The notes under the pieces: model-generated
What the model saw: only the letters and a program-made list of their open reading frames with translations
The model's database searches: none
What the model was told of the DNA's origin: nothing
IMG/VR virus record: IMGVR_UViG_3300010399_000014
Span: 1-45,014 of that record
Strand: one strand, 5' to 3'
Length of the DNA: 45,014 bases
Origin: a virus
Shown: piece by piece, positions 6,403-14,995 of the stretch
Layout of the letters: each line of letters opens with the position of its first letter
Position numbering within the stretch: the first letter of the stretch is position 1
Program-made: the position numbers and the translations under genes

Positions 6403-8940
6403 ATGATCAGAAACCGCTGCGAACCACTCGCCGCGACTCACGGGGCAGGCATGCAAACGGACATTCGATTTACCCAGATCACAGCAACGAATTGTGAGCT
6501 GACCAAGACCTACACGCTGGTTACAAACGGTGTGCACAGCAGCGCCATCGCCCACATGACCGAAGGCCACGCCCGCATTCTGTCGCTACCCTCGATCAGC
6601 AATCTGGGCGCGGTCCTGGATCTGCTGCAGTCGAATCAGGCGATTACCTGCGGCGTCCCGGCCAAGGGCGACACCGCCCTGACCACGCGTGCTGGCGCAG
6701 ATTTCCGTCCCGATGCGGTAGCGCGCACGAACGAGGCGTTTGTTTTCCCCTACGGCCCGGCGCTGTTCCCGATCGATGTCGATGTTGACGGCGACACGTT
6801 TCGCAGCGTGGACGACGTGCTGGACGCGCTGGAGGCCTGCTCGCCCTGGATGCGCAACATCTCGCGGGTTGCGCGGCCCTCGTCCTCGTCCTATGTAACC
6901 GGGCGTGGGCTGCGCGGTGTGCACGTTTACTTGCCCGTCAATCGCGGCGTAGATGTGCCACTTCTGGCCAAACGCATGCAGATCGAGCAATGGGCGGCCG
7001 GCCGCGGTTTTGTGCGCATCAGCAAATCGGGGGCGCTTTTGGTGCGCCAGCTATCAGACGCTATGGTTTACCAGCCCTCGCGGCTCATGTTTGAGGCGCC
7101 CCCGGTGCTGCACGACCTCGCGCGCGAGATCCCGCCCGAGGCGCGGTTCATCGAGCGGGCCCCGCAAGTCGTCGGCCAACCGGCCAAATATCGCACTCCT
7201 GACGGAATGCTGGACGTGCAACTGATGCCTGCCGTGCGCGAGTTGGACGAACGCCGCTTCGTGACCGCAGTGCGCGCCGCCAAGAATGCGCGTCGGCGCG
7301 AGGCCAAGACGGTTGCGATCGACTGGCAGAAGCAGAATGCCATTGCGGCCGGGCTGGATCCGGCCGAAGGCGAGCGCTTGGGCCTACTCGCCACGCGCGC
7401 GCTAGGCGACAAGGCGTTGCCGCGTAGCTGGTTGCTACGTATTGCCGGGCTGCCCGATCCGGTGTCGGTGGCCGATGTGCTGGCCAACCTGGACGCAGCA
7501 CTCGGGCGCCACTGCGCCGACCCGTTCGACACGTTTCGCTTTGATCTGGCGGACAAGCACATGCACAAGGCTGAGATCGTGCGCATGGGCGACACGCCGG
7601 GCATCTGGTCGCATAAGCTGCAGGAATTCTTTGCGTTCACGGCGGCCGACGCCGCAGACTTGGCCAGCCCGCTGGATTTGGCGGCAGAGAAATTGTGCGG
7701 CCTGGTCGAGTATCCCGAACCGGCCGGCCGCAAGGCTGCGCCGTTTGTCAACGTCATGCACGGTCTGGAGCTGCTGCTGCGCGAAATCGACGCGCTGCCG
7801 CAATTTAACGTGTGCACGTCATCCGTCGAGGCTGAAGACGTGCCGCCGACCGGGCGTCTAGTCGAGGCGCTGTCTCGGATTGGTTGCGCTAACGTGACGC
7901 CCGGCACTGTCGAGCGCGCCGTGTCGGCGCTGGCCGAGATGCGCCGTGTCGACCCCTGGAAAGACAAGATTCTGAATTTACCCCCCTGGGACGGCCAGAA
8001 ACGACTTGAGGGCGTGTTTTACGACGTGTTTGATGCCGAGGTAGCACCTCACGTTCCCAACGTCTCCTGCGCCCTTTTTGCAGGTATCGTCATGCGGCAG
8101 TTGCGCCCGGGCGTTCCGGCCCCCGTCATTCCCGTGTTAATCGGCGCGCAGAACTTAGGCAAAAGTCGCTTCGTGACCGAAGTGGCCCGCGCGCTGGGCT
8201 TTCCCCTGCCGGCTTCGATTGCGTTCGGCGATGATCGGCGCATGTCCATGGCCGCGTCGCGTTCAGTTATCTGCGAGCTGGCCGAGATGTCCGGCCTGTC
8301 TAAACGCGACGCCGACGATGTCAAGCGATGGGTCACGGATGACGTGGACGTGTACCGGCGTCCTTATGAAAAACAGGAAGAAGCGCACCCACGCCGGTTT
8401 GTCGCTTGCGGTTCGGCCAACAAGTACGAGATCAACCGCGATGAGACAGGCAACCGGCGCTTTGGCCCGATCTTCATTCGCGCCGCGATGGCGCCGCATT
8501 GGATGGTGGAACTGCCCCAGATATTCGCAGAGGCCAAGCAGCGTTTTTGCGAGAACGAGTCCGACTATTACGCGTTGATCCGTCGCGCCGCCGAGTCAGT
8601 CTATGAGTACAGCCAGGTGGCGATGAGCCGCGGCGAGGGCATCCCCGTGTCCGACCTGGACGAGCTGTTGCCGCCAATCCTCACTAAAGCCCTGAACCGC
8701 GATGGGCGCGGCCGCGTACAGGCCGCAGCCATCCGTCAAGCGCTCGACCAGATCGTGTCGGGACGGCGCTTTTCAGCCCAGGACGTCGCGCGCTGGCTGA
8801 CTGCTCGCGGCTGGACTGCGGGCAAGGACGGACTCGGTATGCGGCATTACGTCGCCCCGTCAAATTTCGTTGACATAAACGAGAAAGTCACTATACTAGA
8901 ACAACACAATCCATTTACAACGGGAGCAAAAGTAGCATGA
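6403..8940 (+). CDS. VapE-type primase-helicase replication protein
   Basis: 845 residues. The N-terminal half resembles an archaeo-eukaryotic PrimPol domain, with the acidic IDVDVDG motif near residue 123 and a GRGLRGVHVYLPV segment. The C-terminal half is a virulence-associated E (VapE) helicase domain: Walker A GAQNLGKS near residue 581, Walker B ICELAEMSG about 40 residues on, and the arginine motif ETGNRRFGP. It probably primes and unwinds phage DNA. It is first in the rightward arm from copy A. The ATG at 6403 has no good ribosome site and overlaps a TATGAT hexamer; the in-frame ATG at 6451 (ACGGGGCAGGC before it) may be the true start, giving 829 residues. Confidence 0.9.
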   Translation: MIRNRCEPLAATHGAGMQTDIRFTQITATNCELTKTYTLVTNGVHSSAIAHMTEGHARILSLPSISNLGAVLDLLQSNQAITCGVPAKGDTALTTRAGADFRPDAVARTNEAFVFPYGPALFPIDVDVDGDTFRSVDDVLDALEACSPWMRNISRVARPSSSSYVTGRGLRGVHVYLPVNRGVDVPLLAKRMQIEQWAAGRGFVRISKSGALLVRQLSDAMVYQPSRLMFEAPPVLHDLAREIPPEARFIERAPQVVGQPAKYRTPDGMLDVQLMPAVRELDERRFVTAVRAAKNARRREAKTVAIDWQKQNAIAAGLDPAEGERLGLLATRALGDKALPRSWLLRIAGLPDPVSVADVLANLDAALGRHCADPFDTFRFDLADKHMHKAEIVRMGDTPGIWSHKLQEFFAFTAADAADLASPLDLAAEKLCGLVEYPEPAGRKAAPFVNVMHGLELLLREIDALPQFNVCTSSVEAEDVPPTGRLVEALSRIGCANVTPGTVERAVSALAEMRRVDPWKDKILNLPPWDGQKRLEGVFYDVFDAEVAPHVPNVSCALFAGIVMRQLRPGVPAPVIPVLIGAQNLGKSRFVTEVARALGFPLPASIAFGDDRRMSMAASRSVICELAEMSGLSKRDADDVKRWVTDDVDVYRRPYEKQEEAHPRRFVACGSANKYEINRDETGNRRFGPIFIRAAMAPHWMVELPQIFAEAKQRFCENESDYYALIRRAAESVYEYSQVAMSRGEGIPVSDLDELLPPILTKALNRDGRGRVQAAAIRQALDQIVSGRRFSAQDVARWLTARGWTAGKDGLGMRHYVAPSNFVDINEKVTILEQHNPFTTGAKVA

Positions 8941-9507
8941 AAAACGTCAAATATGAATTCGTTGAAGGCGACGAAAAGGTCATCGCCCCTGGCGTAGTCG
9001 TCAAGCGTATACGCGCTACGGTCGCTATTGCCGCGACACTATGGACGCCTGCAGGTGTCCGGCAACGCGTGGGTGTACGGCGACGCGCGGGTGTCCGGCA
9101 ACGCGCAGGTGTACGGCAACGCGCGGGTGTCCGGCAACGCGTGGGTGTACGGCGACGCGCAGGTGTCCGGCAACGCGTGGGTGTACGGCGACGCGCAGGT
9201 GTCCGGCAACGCGCGGGTGTACGGCAACGCGCGGGTGTACGGCAACGCGCGGGTGTCCGGCGATGGTCTCATTTTCTGGGCCAGCAAGGTCGGCAGCGAA
9301 AACGGGACGCTGACCGTCTACAACGCCGAGGGCGACATGCTCGAGGTCACGCGTGGATGCTTCCGCGGGACGGTCGAGCAGTTCCTCGCAGCAAGTGCGA
9401 AAAAACACGATAGTCGCACCCAGCATGAGTACAGATTGTTGATCGAGGTCGCGCGCTCGCGCATCGAAGCCGCACGCGAGACCACCGAATTGCCGGAACA
9501 GCCATGA
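8937..9507 (+). CDS. Hexapeptide-repeat (left-handed beta-helix) protein, apparently frameshifted
   Basis: Two reading frames together make one recognisable protein. The start at 8937 (ATGA overlap with VapE) encodes KYEFVEGDEKVIAPG and KRIRATVAI, the N-terminus of a phage family that continues with hexapeptide repeats. After about 9025 the matching sequence is in the +1 frame: twelve V-(S/Y)-G-(N/D)-A-x repeats and then a globular end (SENGTLTVYNAEGD, RGCFRGTVEQFLA, EYRLLIEVARSRIEAARE) to the stop at 9507. The usual linker with a GDLGGWIE-like block is missing. A deletion with frameshift, or an assembly error, is likely; no slippery site is visible. The stop is coupled (ATGA) to the next gene. 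Confidence 0.6.
9055..9270 (+). repeat. Twelve 18-bp tandem repeat units
   Basis: Units of the form GTG-(TCC/TAC)-GGC-(AAC/GAC)-GCG-(TGG/CGG/CAG) are repeated without interruption. Each unit encodes one hexapeptide of a predicted left-handed beta-helix. Units differ mainly at the codons for Ser/Tyr, Asn/Asp and the last position. Unit number could change by slippage without altering the frame. No stop codon occurs in other frames through this block, so long unrelated frames there are artefacts. Confidence 0.9.
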
Positions 9508-9782
9508 CTCGCTACACCGCCGAAGGCCTACCCGACGAAAACTGGACAGTCGAGGAAGCGAGCCGTTTCTTGACCTGTCCGCAACCCGTCGCGCTTGACC
9601 TACTTTCCAAGTTGGGCCGCGACTGCAGCATGGTGTGTCGGATCCACAATCTGCCTTGGACAGTGCGCGCCACGCCGAACAAGCCGTGGGGCACCGAACG
9701 CGCCTACCCGTTCGTCGTCATCCGCGAAGTGTTTGAGTTGAACCCGGACACGGCGCCTTACATACCGAGGGGCACAACGTGA
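9504..9782 (+). CDS. Conserved hypothetical phage protein
   Basis: 92 residues, not recognised. The start ATG overlaps the previous stop (ATGA) and the end overlaps the next start (GTGA), so it belongs to a translationally coupled chain. An N-terminal helix (WTVEEASRFLTCPQPVALDLLSKLG) looks like a small helix-turn-helix or excisionase-like fold, and the rest (PFVVIREVFELNPDTAPY) may be a winged extension. A DNA-binding role is possible, but there is no clear family match. Confidence 0.6.
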   Translation: MTRYTAEGLPDENWTVEEASRFLTCPQPVALDLLSKLGRDCSMVCRIHNLPWTVRATPNKPWGTERAYPFVVIREVFELNPDTAPYIPRGTT

Positions 9783-9850
9783 ATTGGTTTTGGTACGCGT
9801 TTTACGCGGGGCTTTTCGCTTGGTTCGTATTGTGCGTTTTGCTGCCGTGA
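9779..9850 (+). CDS. 23-residue single-span membrane peptide
   Basis: GTG start overlapping the previous stop (GTGA); the product is MNWFWYAFYAGLFAWFVLC followed by VLLP. Almost all residues are hydrophobic or aromatic, giving one transmembrane helix. Coupled translation and placement in a dense early operon, together with a similar 32-residue peptide gene at 11951, support it as a real micro-gene. Function unknown; small early membrane peptides of phages often act on the host envelope or exclude other phages. Confidence 0.5.
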   Translation: MNWFWYAFYAGLFAWFVLCVLLP

Positions 9851-9854
9851 CGTC

Positions 9855-10088
9855 ATGCTCGAGCGCTGCATCCAGACCGGCAAGATCGTGTTCGCTACGC
9901 GTGCGAAAGCCGAAGCGCGCGTAAAGGCGATCGCACGCGACAAGCATTCACGCGACAGCTTGGGCAATTACGGCTCGGGCAAGCTGTGCGCATATCACTG
10001 TCGGTTCTGTGGCCAGTTTCATACGGGACATCTGCAAACTAAACGCAAGAAACCTGTTAAGATACGTTTTGAATTCATAGACGAGTAG
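9855..10088 (+). CDS. Small zinc-finger-like protein
   Basis: 77 residues, basic. The central segment CAYHCRFCGQFHTGH contains two Cys (CRFC) followed by two His at close spacing, a compact zinc-knuckle pattern often seen in phage early proteins. The N-terminal half is helical and rich in Lys, Arg and Ala. No strong ribosome site is visible before the ATG. Likely nucleic-acid or protein binding; the specific role is unknown. Confidence 0.6.
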   Translation: MLERCIQTGKIVFATRAKAEARVKAIARDKHSRDSLGNYGSGKLCAYHCRFCGQFHTGHLQTKRKKPVKIRFEFIDE

Positions 10089-10095
10089 TTTACCT

Positions 10096-11937
10096 ATGCC
10101 TAGACTTACGCCGCGCTGGTATCAGGCCGAGTGCGTAGACGCTGTTATTGACGCCATCCAGACCGCAGCAAACGTGCACCCGCTGGCTGCCGTCGTGACA
10201 GGCGGCGGCAAGGCGCTCATCAACGCCATGCTGATCGAGCGCTTACTGCAGCTGCAGCCATCGGCGCGCATCCTGTCGCTGGCGCCGTCGATGGAGCTAG
10301 TCCGGCAAAACGCGGACGAGGCCGTCGGTTTCTGGGGCGCGCAATTAGCCGGCCGCCTCGGTATCTATTGCGCCGGCCTGAACATGAAAGACAAGCTGTC
10401 GCAGATCATCATCGGTTCGCCGCAGTCGGTCTCGCGCCAGGTCAAGCGTTTCGGGCCGATCGACTATGTGATCGTCGACGAGGCGCACACATTTAACATC
10501 GACTTGAAGACGGCGGCGGTCATCGTCAAGGGTTTCCAAGAACTAAATCCGAAAGTGCGGTTTATTGGCATGACCGCGACGCCCTTCATGATGAAGGGTT
10601 TGAAAGTCGTACCGTTGACGCAGTGCGGGCTGTTCTCGTCGCTCGTGTATGATCTGACGAGCGGCCGGCACTTCAATCGGCTTGTACGCGAAGGTCACAT
10701 CGCACCGATTGTGGCGCCTTCGATCCGTTTCCCGCAGATCGACACGTCGGCCGTCAAGACCAAGGGCGGTGACTTCGACGAGGCCGCGCTCGCCATCGAG
10801 GCGATGAAAGTCACGCGCGAGTGCGTTGCCGTCGCGCTCGAGAACGCGGCCGAGCGCAAGCATTTCATGTGGTTTGCCGTCAACATCGAACATGCGCGCA
10901 TGATTCACGCGGCGCTGATGGACGCCGGCGAATCGGCCGTCATTATCCACGGCGAGCTGGAAAAGGGTGAGCGCGTCGCGGGCGTAGCCGAATACCTATC
11001 CAAGAAGCACCGGCATATCGTGTCGGTGGCCATGCTGACGACGGGCTTTAACGCTAAGTTTGTCGATTGCCTCGTACCGCTGCGTCCGACGCGCTCGCTC
11101 GTACTATGGCGGCAGATCATAGGTCGCGGCCTACGTCCTTACGATGGTAAAGACAATTGCTTGGTGCTGGACGCCGGCGGCAACTTTGCGCGGCACGGCC
11201 CGGTCAATGCCGAGATCGCCGCCGGCGATTCGCGCGCCGGCCTGTGGGAATGCACCGACCAAGTCGTCGTGTCACCTTACACACCCCGCGGCCCGGACGG
11301 CGCGCCGCTGCCTGTAGGCGCGCGTGAACGTTCAGGCATCCGCTTTCCGGTCAATACCGTGGCGCCCGAACCCGACATGCGCGTCGCGCTTGCTCTTATG
11401 GCGCCCGACGCGCCAGGCTGCGGTTACTTGAACGACGCCGAGCATCTGTTGTGCCGCCAATGCGGGCGCCCGCGTCAGGGTTTTCTGGCGTTGCGTCAGC
11501 GTCGCGAGGCAGCCAAGCGCGGCATTGGCGACGGCGACTCGTACGAGATCCACGACGAGGAAAGCGTAATCCTGCGCGATGAGGCCTGCCGCGAGACTCG
11601 CACGATGGAAGTGCGCAGCATGACGATCGGCGCGCACGGTAACAGCGTGCTGGACTTTCAGTACGAGACGGATTTCGGCAGCTACTCGTTGCGCCTGGAT
11701 TTTGACCGTTCGACCGCCGATAACAAATTCTTCGCCCAGGCGCGTAAATACTACGAGCTGGCCACAGGCAAGAAACTGCCCGGCGAGGCGTACCGCGTGC
11801 TGCTCATGCGCGAACTTTTCCCTACGCCGCTTGACATTACATTGACAAAGTACGAAGATAACCGTATATTCTTGACTGAAATTCGATTTGTTCGGGATGA
11901 ACAAATGTTTAGTTTCAAGTATGACCCTCAATACTGA
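10096..11937 (+). CDS. SF2 DEAH-box helicase with a C-terminal zinc motif
   Basis: 613 residues. Superfamily 2 motifs are in order: a Q-like start (LTPRWYQAECV), motif I TGGGKA (35-40), motif II VDEAH (about 126-131), motif III GMTATP (about 158), motif VI QIIGRGLRP (about 340). A four-Cys element (CGYLNDAEHLLCRQC) lies near residue 445 and a beta-rich domain follows. It probably unwinds or translocates on DNA during replication and recombination. Motif I has Ala where almost all family members have Ser or Thr after the Lys, which could weaken Mg-ATP binding. The gene follows the zinc-finger gene by 7 nt. Confidence 0.9.
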   Translation: MPRLTPRWYQAECVDAVIDAIQTAANVHPLAAVVTGGGKALINAMLIERLLQLQPSARILSLAPSMELVRQNADEAVGFWGAQLAGRLGIYCAGLNMKDKLSQIIIGSPQSVSRQVKRFGPIDYVIVDEAHTFNIDLKTAAVIVKGFQELNPKVRFIGMTATPFMMKGLKVVPLTQCGLFSSLVYDLTSGRHFNRLVREGHIAPIVAPSIRFPQIDTSAVKTKGGDFDEAALAIEAMKVTRECVAVALENAAERKHFMWFAVNIEHARMIHAALMDAGESAVIIHGELEKGERVAGVAEYLSKKHRHIVSVAMLTTGFNAKFVDCLVPLRPTRSLVLWRQIIGRGLRPYDGKDNCLVLDAGGNFARHGPVNAEIAAGDSRAGLWECTDQVVVSPYTPRGPDGAPLPVGARERSGIRFPVNTVAPEPDMRVALALMAPDAPGCGYLNDAEHLLCRQCGRPRQGFLALRQRREAAKRGIGDGDSYEIHDEESVILRDEACRETRTMEVRSMTIGAHGNSVLDFQYETDFGSYSLRLDFDRSTADNKFFAQARKYYELATGKKLPGEAYRVLLMRELFPTPLDITLTKYEDNRIFLTEIRFVRDEQMFSFKYDPQY

Positions 11938-11950
11938 TAGGGACGAAAGC

Positions 11951-12049
11951 ATGAAAAATTGGACTTTTGGGCAAATCCTGAACTTGCTGGGCTGCGCCGC
12001 ACTTGGCTGGTGCATTGCGGACATCATCCGCTTTCTGTTCAAGAAATGA
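11951..12049 (+). CDS. 32-residue single-span membrane peptide
   Basis: Starts at ATG 11951 behind a GGGACGAAAGC leader and ends in an ATGA overlap with the methyltransferase gene. The peptide (MKNWTFGQILNLLGCAAL, then GWCIADIIRFLFKK) has one hydrophobic helix flanked by basic residues. Coupling to the next gene on both sequence and spacing grounds makes it likely to be translated. Function unknown. Confidence 0.5.
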   Translation: MKNWTFGQILNLLGCAALGWCIADIIRFLFKK

Positions 12050-12795
12050 GCCACCTATTACTGCAGGGCGACTGTTTGGATCTGATGCAGTTGCTGCCCG
12101 ATGCGAGCGTCGACATGATTCTGTGCGATTTGCCGTATGGAACCACGCAAAACAAATGGGATAGCGTGATACCACTAGCCCAACTTTGGGCCGAATACTG
12201 GCGCGTCGCCAAATCGGCGGCGGCCGTCGTTCTGACTGCGCAAACTCCCTTTGACAAAGTCCTCGGGGTGTCGTGCCTCGAGCGCCTACGGTACGAGTGG
12301 ATTTGGGAGAAGACGGCAGCGACCGGTTTCTTAAATGCTAAAAAATCGCCGCTCAAGGCGCACGAAAACGTGCTGGTTTTTTACCGCCAGCCGCCGACTT
12401 ATAACCCCCAAATGACCTCGGGGCACACAATCAAGCGTGTTCGGGCTTCCTATGCCAATCATGGAGACAGCTACGGAAAAACAGCTTCCGTTCGGCCGCC
12501 TTACGAATCCACCGCAAGGCATCCGCGCAGCGTCCAGAAAATCGCAAAGGACAACAGGATGCTGAAACAACACCCCACACAGAAGCCCGTCGCCCTGATG
12601 GAATACCTGATCCGCACCTATACGAACCCCGGCGACGTGGTGCTAGACAATTGCATGGGCAGCGGCAGCACGGGCGTGGCGTGTGCACAAACCGATCGAT
12701 TCTTTGTCGGAATGGAACGCGACGAAAGTTATTTTAAAATAGCTAAAGAACGAGTAGAGTCTGCTTATAAATTAGCTAAGCAGAACGACAAATGA
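12046..12795 (+). CDS. DNA (N4-cytosine or N6-adenine) methyltransferase
   Basis: 249 residues from the ATG at 12046, which overlaps the preceding stop; an in-frame start at 11959 lies inside the micro-gene. It has the beta-class order: LLQGDCLDLM and the catalytic DLPYG (28-32) near the start, HPTQKPVALMEYLI about residue 185, and the AdoMet-binding DNCMGSGSTGVA near residue 201. DLPYG in place of DPPY is a common variant. Methylation may protect phage DNA from host restriction or mark it for replication. ATGA overlap with the polymerase gene downstream. Confidence 0.9.
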   Translation: MSHLLLQGDCLDLMQLLPDASVDMILCDLPYGTTQNKWDSVIPLAQLWAEYWRVAKSAAAVVLTAQTPFDKVLGVSCLERLRYEWIWEKTAATGFLNAKKSPLKAHENVLVFYRQPPTYNPQMTSGHTIKRVRASYANHGDSYGKTASVRPPYESTARHPRSVQKIAKDNRMLKQHPTQKPVALMEYLIRTYTNPGDVVLDNCMGSGSTGVACAQTDRFFVGMERDESYFKIAKERVESAYKLAKQNDK

Positions 12796-14771
12796 ACGAA
12801 CTCGATAACGCCGTCGCGCTGGACTTCGAAACGGCCAGCAAGTGCGACTTACCCGAGACCGGCCTGGGCCGCTATCTGGTCGACCCGACCACGCGTCCGA
12901 CGTGCCTCACGTTTCGGCTACCGGGCATGGCCGTCACGGATTTGTGGGAATTCGGCAAGCCCTTTCCGTCGCAGATCATGCGAGCTATCGAGCGCGGCGC
13001 GCATTTCTGGGCGCACAACGCGCCTTTCGACTTTCATATCTGGAATGAAGTGCTGTCGGCTTTTGTGCCAGATCTGCCGCGTGTGCGCATCGAGCAGGTG
13101 CGTTGCAGCGCGGCGCGGGCGCGCTACAACGGCCTGCCCGGGTCGCTGGAAGGCGCCTGCGACGCGTTGGGCCTGCCGATCCGCAAGGATACCGAAGGCA
13201 AGCGCGTAATGCTTCAGCTGGCCGCGCACCCCGAATGGACGCCCCAGACCCATCCGCAGGAATACGCGCGCAAGTACAGCTACGCGATCACAGACACCGA
13301 TGCCATGATCGGGCTGATCGGCGCGACCGTGCCGCTGCCGCCGCGTGAACAAGCGTTCTTCGAGATGGACATGCGCATCAACGCGCGCGGGTTCGGCGTG
13401 GATGTCGAGGTGGCGCGGGCCATGGAGGAACTGAAAACGCTCGCGCAGGCGCAGCTCGATTATCAGATGACGGTACTGACTCGCGGCGGCGTCTTGGCCG
13501 TGACTGAGGTGGCCAAGATCAAGGAATTCGCTGGCAATTTCGATCAGGAACTGGATGACGCGAGCCGCGAAACGCTCAAAGGCATGACGGCTCGCGAGGA
13601 TTTGCCTGACGATTTGCGCCAAGTGTTGCTACTGCGCCTGGATGCTTCGCGCGCGCCGAAGAAATCGGCGGCCATCCTGCGCGCGCACGTAGGCGGCCGC
13701 CTGCAGCACAGCACGGTCTACCACGGCGCGCTGTCGGGCCGTTCGACCGCCCGCGGCGCGGGCGGCGCGCAAACGCTCAATTACGCGCGCCCCCGGCGCG
13801 AGATGGACGACGCCGAGTGCGCCGCCATGATCGCGGCCATCAAGCGCAAAGATGTCGAGTTTTTGTCCTCGCCTGAGCGCGGGCCGCTTCTGGCCGCGCT
13901 GGCCGACGCGCAGCGCTCGCTACACCGCGCGACGTGGCCGGGCCACGTGCTAGTCGACGCAGACTTGTCAGGCATTGAAGCGCGCATAGCGCCCTGGCTG
14001 GCCGATGACGAAGAGAAACTCACCGATTTCGAGAACGGCATCGACTCGTACAAGAAGTCGGCCATGACGATTTATCCTGGCGTCGAGTACGAGCACGTCA
14101 CCAAGGCGCAGCGCCAGATCGGCAAGGTCGCAGATTTGGCACTCGGTTTCGGGGGCGGCGACGGCGCGTTTACCAGCATGGCGGCCAATTACGGCGTGCA
14201 CTTGCTGCCCGAGCAAGTCTCGGAGATCGTGTTTAACTGGCGCGCAGGCCGCCCTGCATTCGAGCGCTGGTGGAGCGCGCTGGAATACGCCGTACTCATC
14301 GCGCTGGATCCGATGCAGCACGGCCGTCCTGTCGACGTGCCGATCGGGCGCGGCCACTGCGCCAAGGCGTCATTCGTCAAGGAAGGCCCGGCGCTGCGCA
14401 TGGTGCTGCCTTCCGGGCGCGCCATCAGCTACCACAACGCACGTTTGCATCTCGAGCCGGGCGCGAGCGTACCGACGGCGGTCTACGATAAGCCCGAGGG
14501 ATACGTCGAGACGCTGGATCGCAAGATACTGTCCAACAACATGACCCAGGGCCTGGCGCGCGATCACTTCTGGGAGATCATGCTGGACGTGGACAGGGTC
14601 GAGGCGATCGTGCATCACATCTACGACCAGGTCGTGCTGGAAGTGCCGGCCGAGCGCGCCGAGTTGCGCCTGCAACAACTCATCGAACGCATGCGCATCG
14701 TACCGCGGTGGGCGCCAGGGCTGCCGCTGGACGCGGCGGGCTACACCGCACCGATTTGGAGGAAAGACTGA
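12792..14771 (+). CDS. Family A DNA polymerase with 3'-5' exonuclease
   Basis: 659 residues. The exonuclease domain shows LDFETAS (9-15), HNAPFD and YAITDTDA. The polymerase domain shows motif A DADLSGIEARIAPW (about 388), motif B KVADLALGFGGGDGAF (about 443) and motif C YDQVVLEV (about 610). In motif C the usual His-Asp-Glu is Tyr-Asp-Gln; the metal-binding Asp is kept. It is the replicative polymerase of the phage, in the rightward arm from copy A with primase-helicase, SF2 helicase and methylase. It is coupled by ATGA to the methylase and by TGATG to the zinc-ribbon gene. Confidence 0.95.
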   Translation: MNELDNAVALDFETASKCDLPETGLGRYLVDPTTRPTCLTFRLPGMAVTDLWEFGKPFPSQIMRAIERGAHFWAHNAPFDFHIWNEVLSAFVPDLPRVRIEQVRCSAARARYNGLPGSLEGACDALGLPIRKDTEGKRVMLQLAAHPEWTPQTHPQEYARKYSYAITDTDAMIGLIGATVPLPPREQAFFEMDMRINARGFGVDVEVARAMEELKTLAQAQLDYQMTVLTRGGVLAVTEVAKIKEFAGNFDQELDDASRETLKGMTAREDLPDDLRQVLLLRLDASRAPKKSAAILRAHVGGRLQHSTVYHGALSGRSTARGAGGAQTLNYARPRREMDDAECAAMIAAIKRKDVEFLSSPERGPLLAALADAQRSLHRATWPGHVLVDADLSGIEARIAPWLADDEEKLTDFENGIDSYKKSAMTIYPGVEYEHVTKAQRQIGKVADLALGFGGGDGAFTSMAANYGVHLLPEQVSEIVFNWRAGRPAFERWWSALEYAVLIALDPMQHGRPVDVPIGRGHCAKASFVKEGPALRMVLPSGRAISYHNARLHLEPGASVPTAVYDKPEGYVETLDRKILSNNMTQGLARDHFWEIMLDVDRVEAIVHHIYDQVVLEVPAERAELRLQQLIERMRIVPRWAPGLPLDAAGYTAPIWRKD

Positions 14772-14995
14772 TGGCCGCCCATTTCAACTGCCCGCTTTGT
14801 GGCGTGGTGCCTGAGCTGTTCCAGATCGGCGAGGCGGAGTTTGGCGCGCGCTGCCGGCGCGCGACGGCCTACCTAGGCACCTGCATGATGGAATACGCGT
14901 TCGGCGACACCGAGGCGGCCACTTGGGCGGCGTGGGGCGACAAGGCCGTGTACATCGCAGGGCTATCGTCCAAGACGCGGATTAAATCCGCTTGA
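14771..14995 (+). CDS. Small Lar-like zinc-ribbon protein
   Basis: 74 residues from ATG 14771, preceded by an excellent ribosome site (GGAGGAAAG) inside the polymerase end. The N-terminal NCPLCGVVPELF with further Cys (ARCRRATAYLGTC) and the C-terminal TWAAWGDKA resemble the restriction-alleviation (Lar) zinc-ribbon family, where CPFCG and AWN motifs frame the domain. The assignment is tentative. Its stop codon is part of the -35 box of the next promoter. Confidence 0.6.
   Translation: MAAHFNCPLCGVVPELFQIGEAEFGARCRRATAYLGTCMMEYAFGDTEAATWAAWGDKAVYIAGLSSKTRIKSA

Noticed and set aside
9055-9270. CRISPR array
   Set aside because: The 18-bp units have no spacers of constant length between repeats and encode a continuous hexapeptide protein.
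9025-9426. Long frames in several registers, both strands, across the 18-bp repeats
   Set aside because: The repeat unit contains no stop in other frames, so long Arg-rich or Ala/His-rich frames arise automatically. Only the V-(S/Y)-G-(N/D)-A-x frame matches a protein family.
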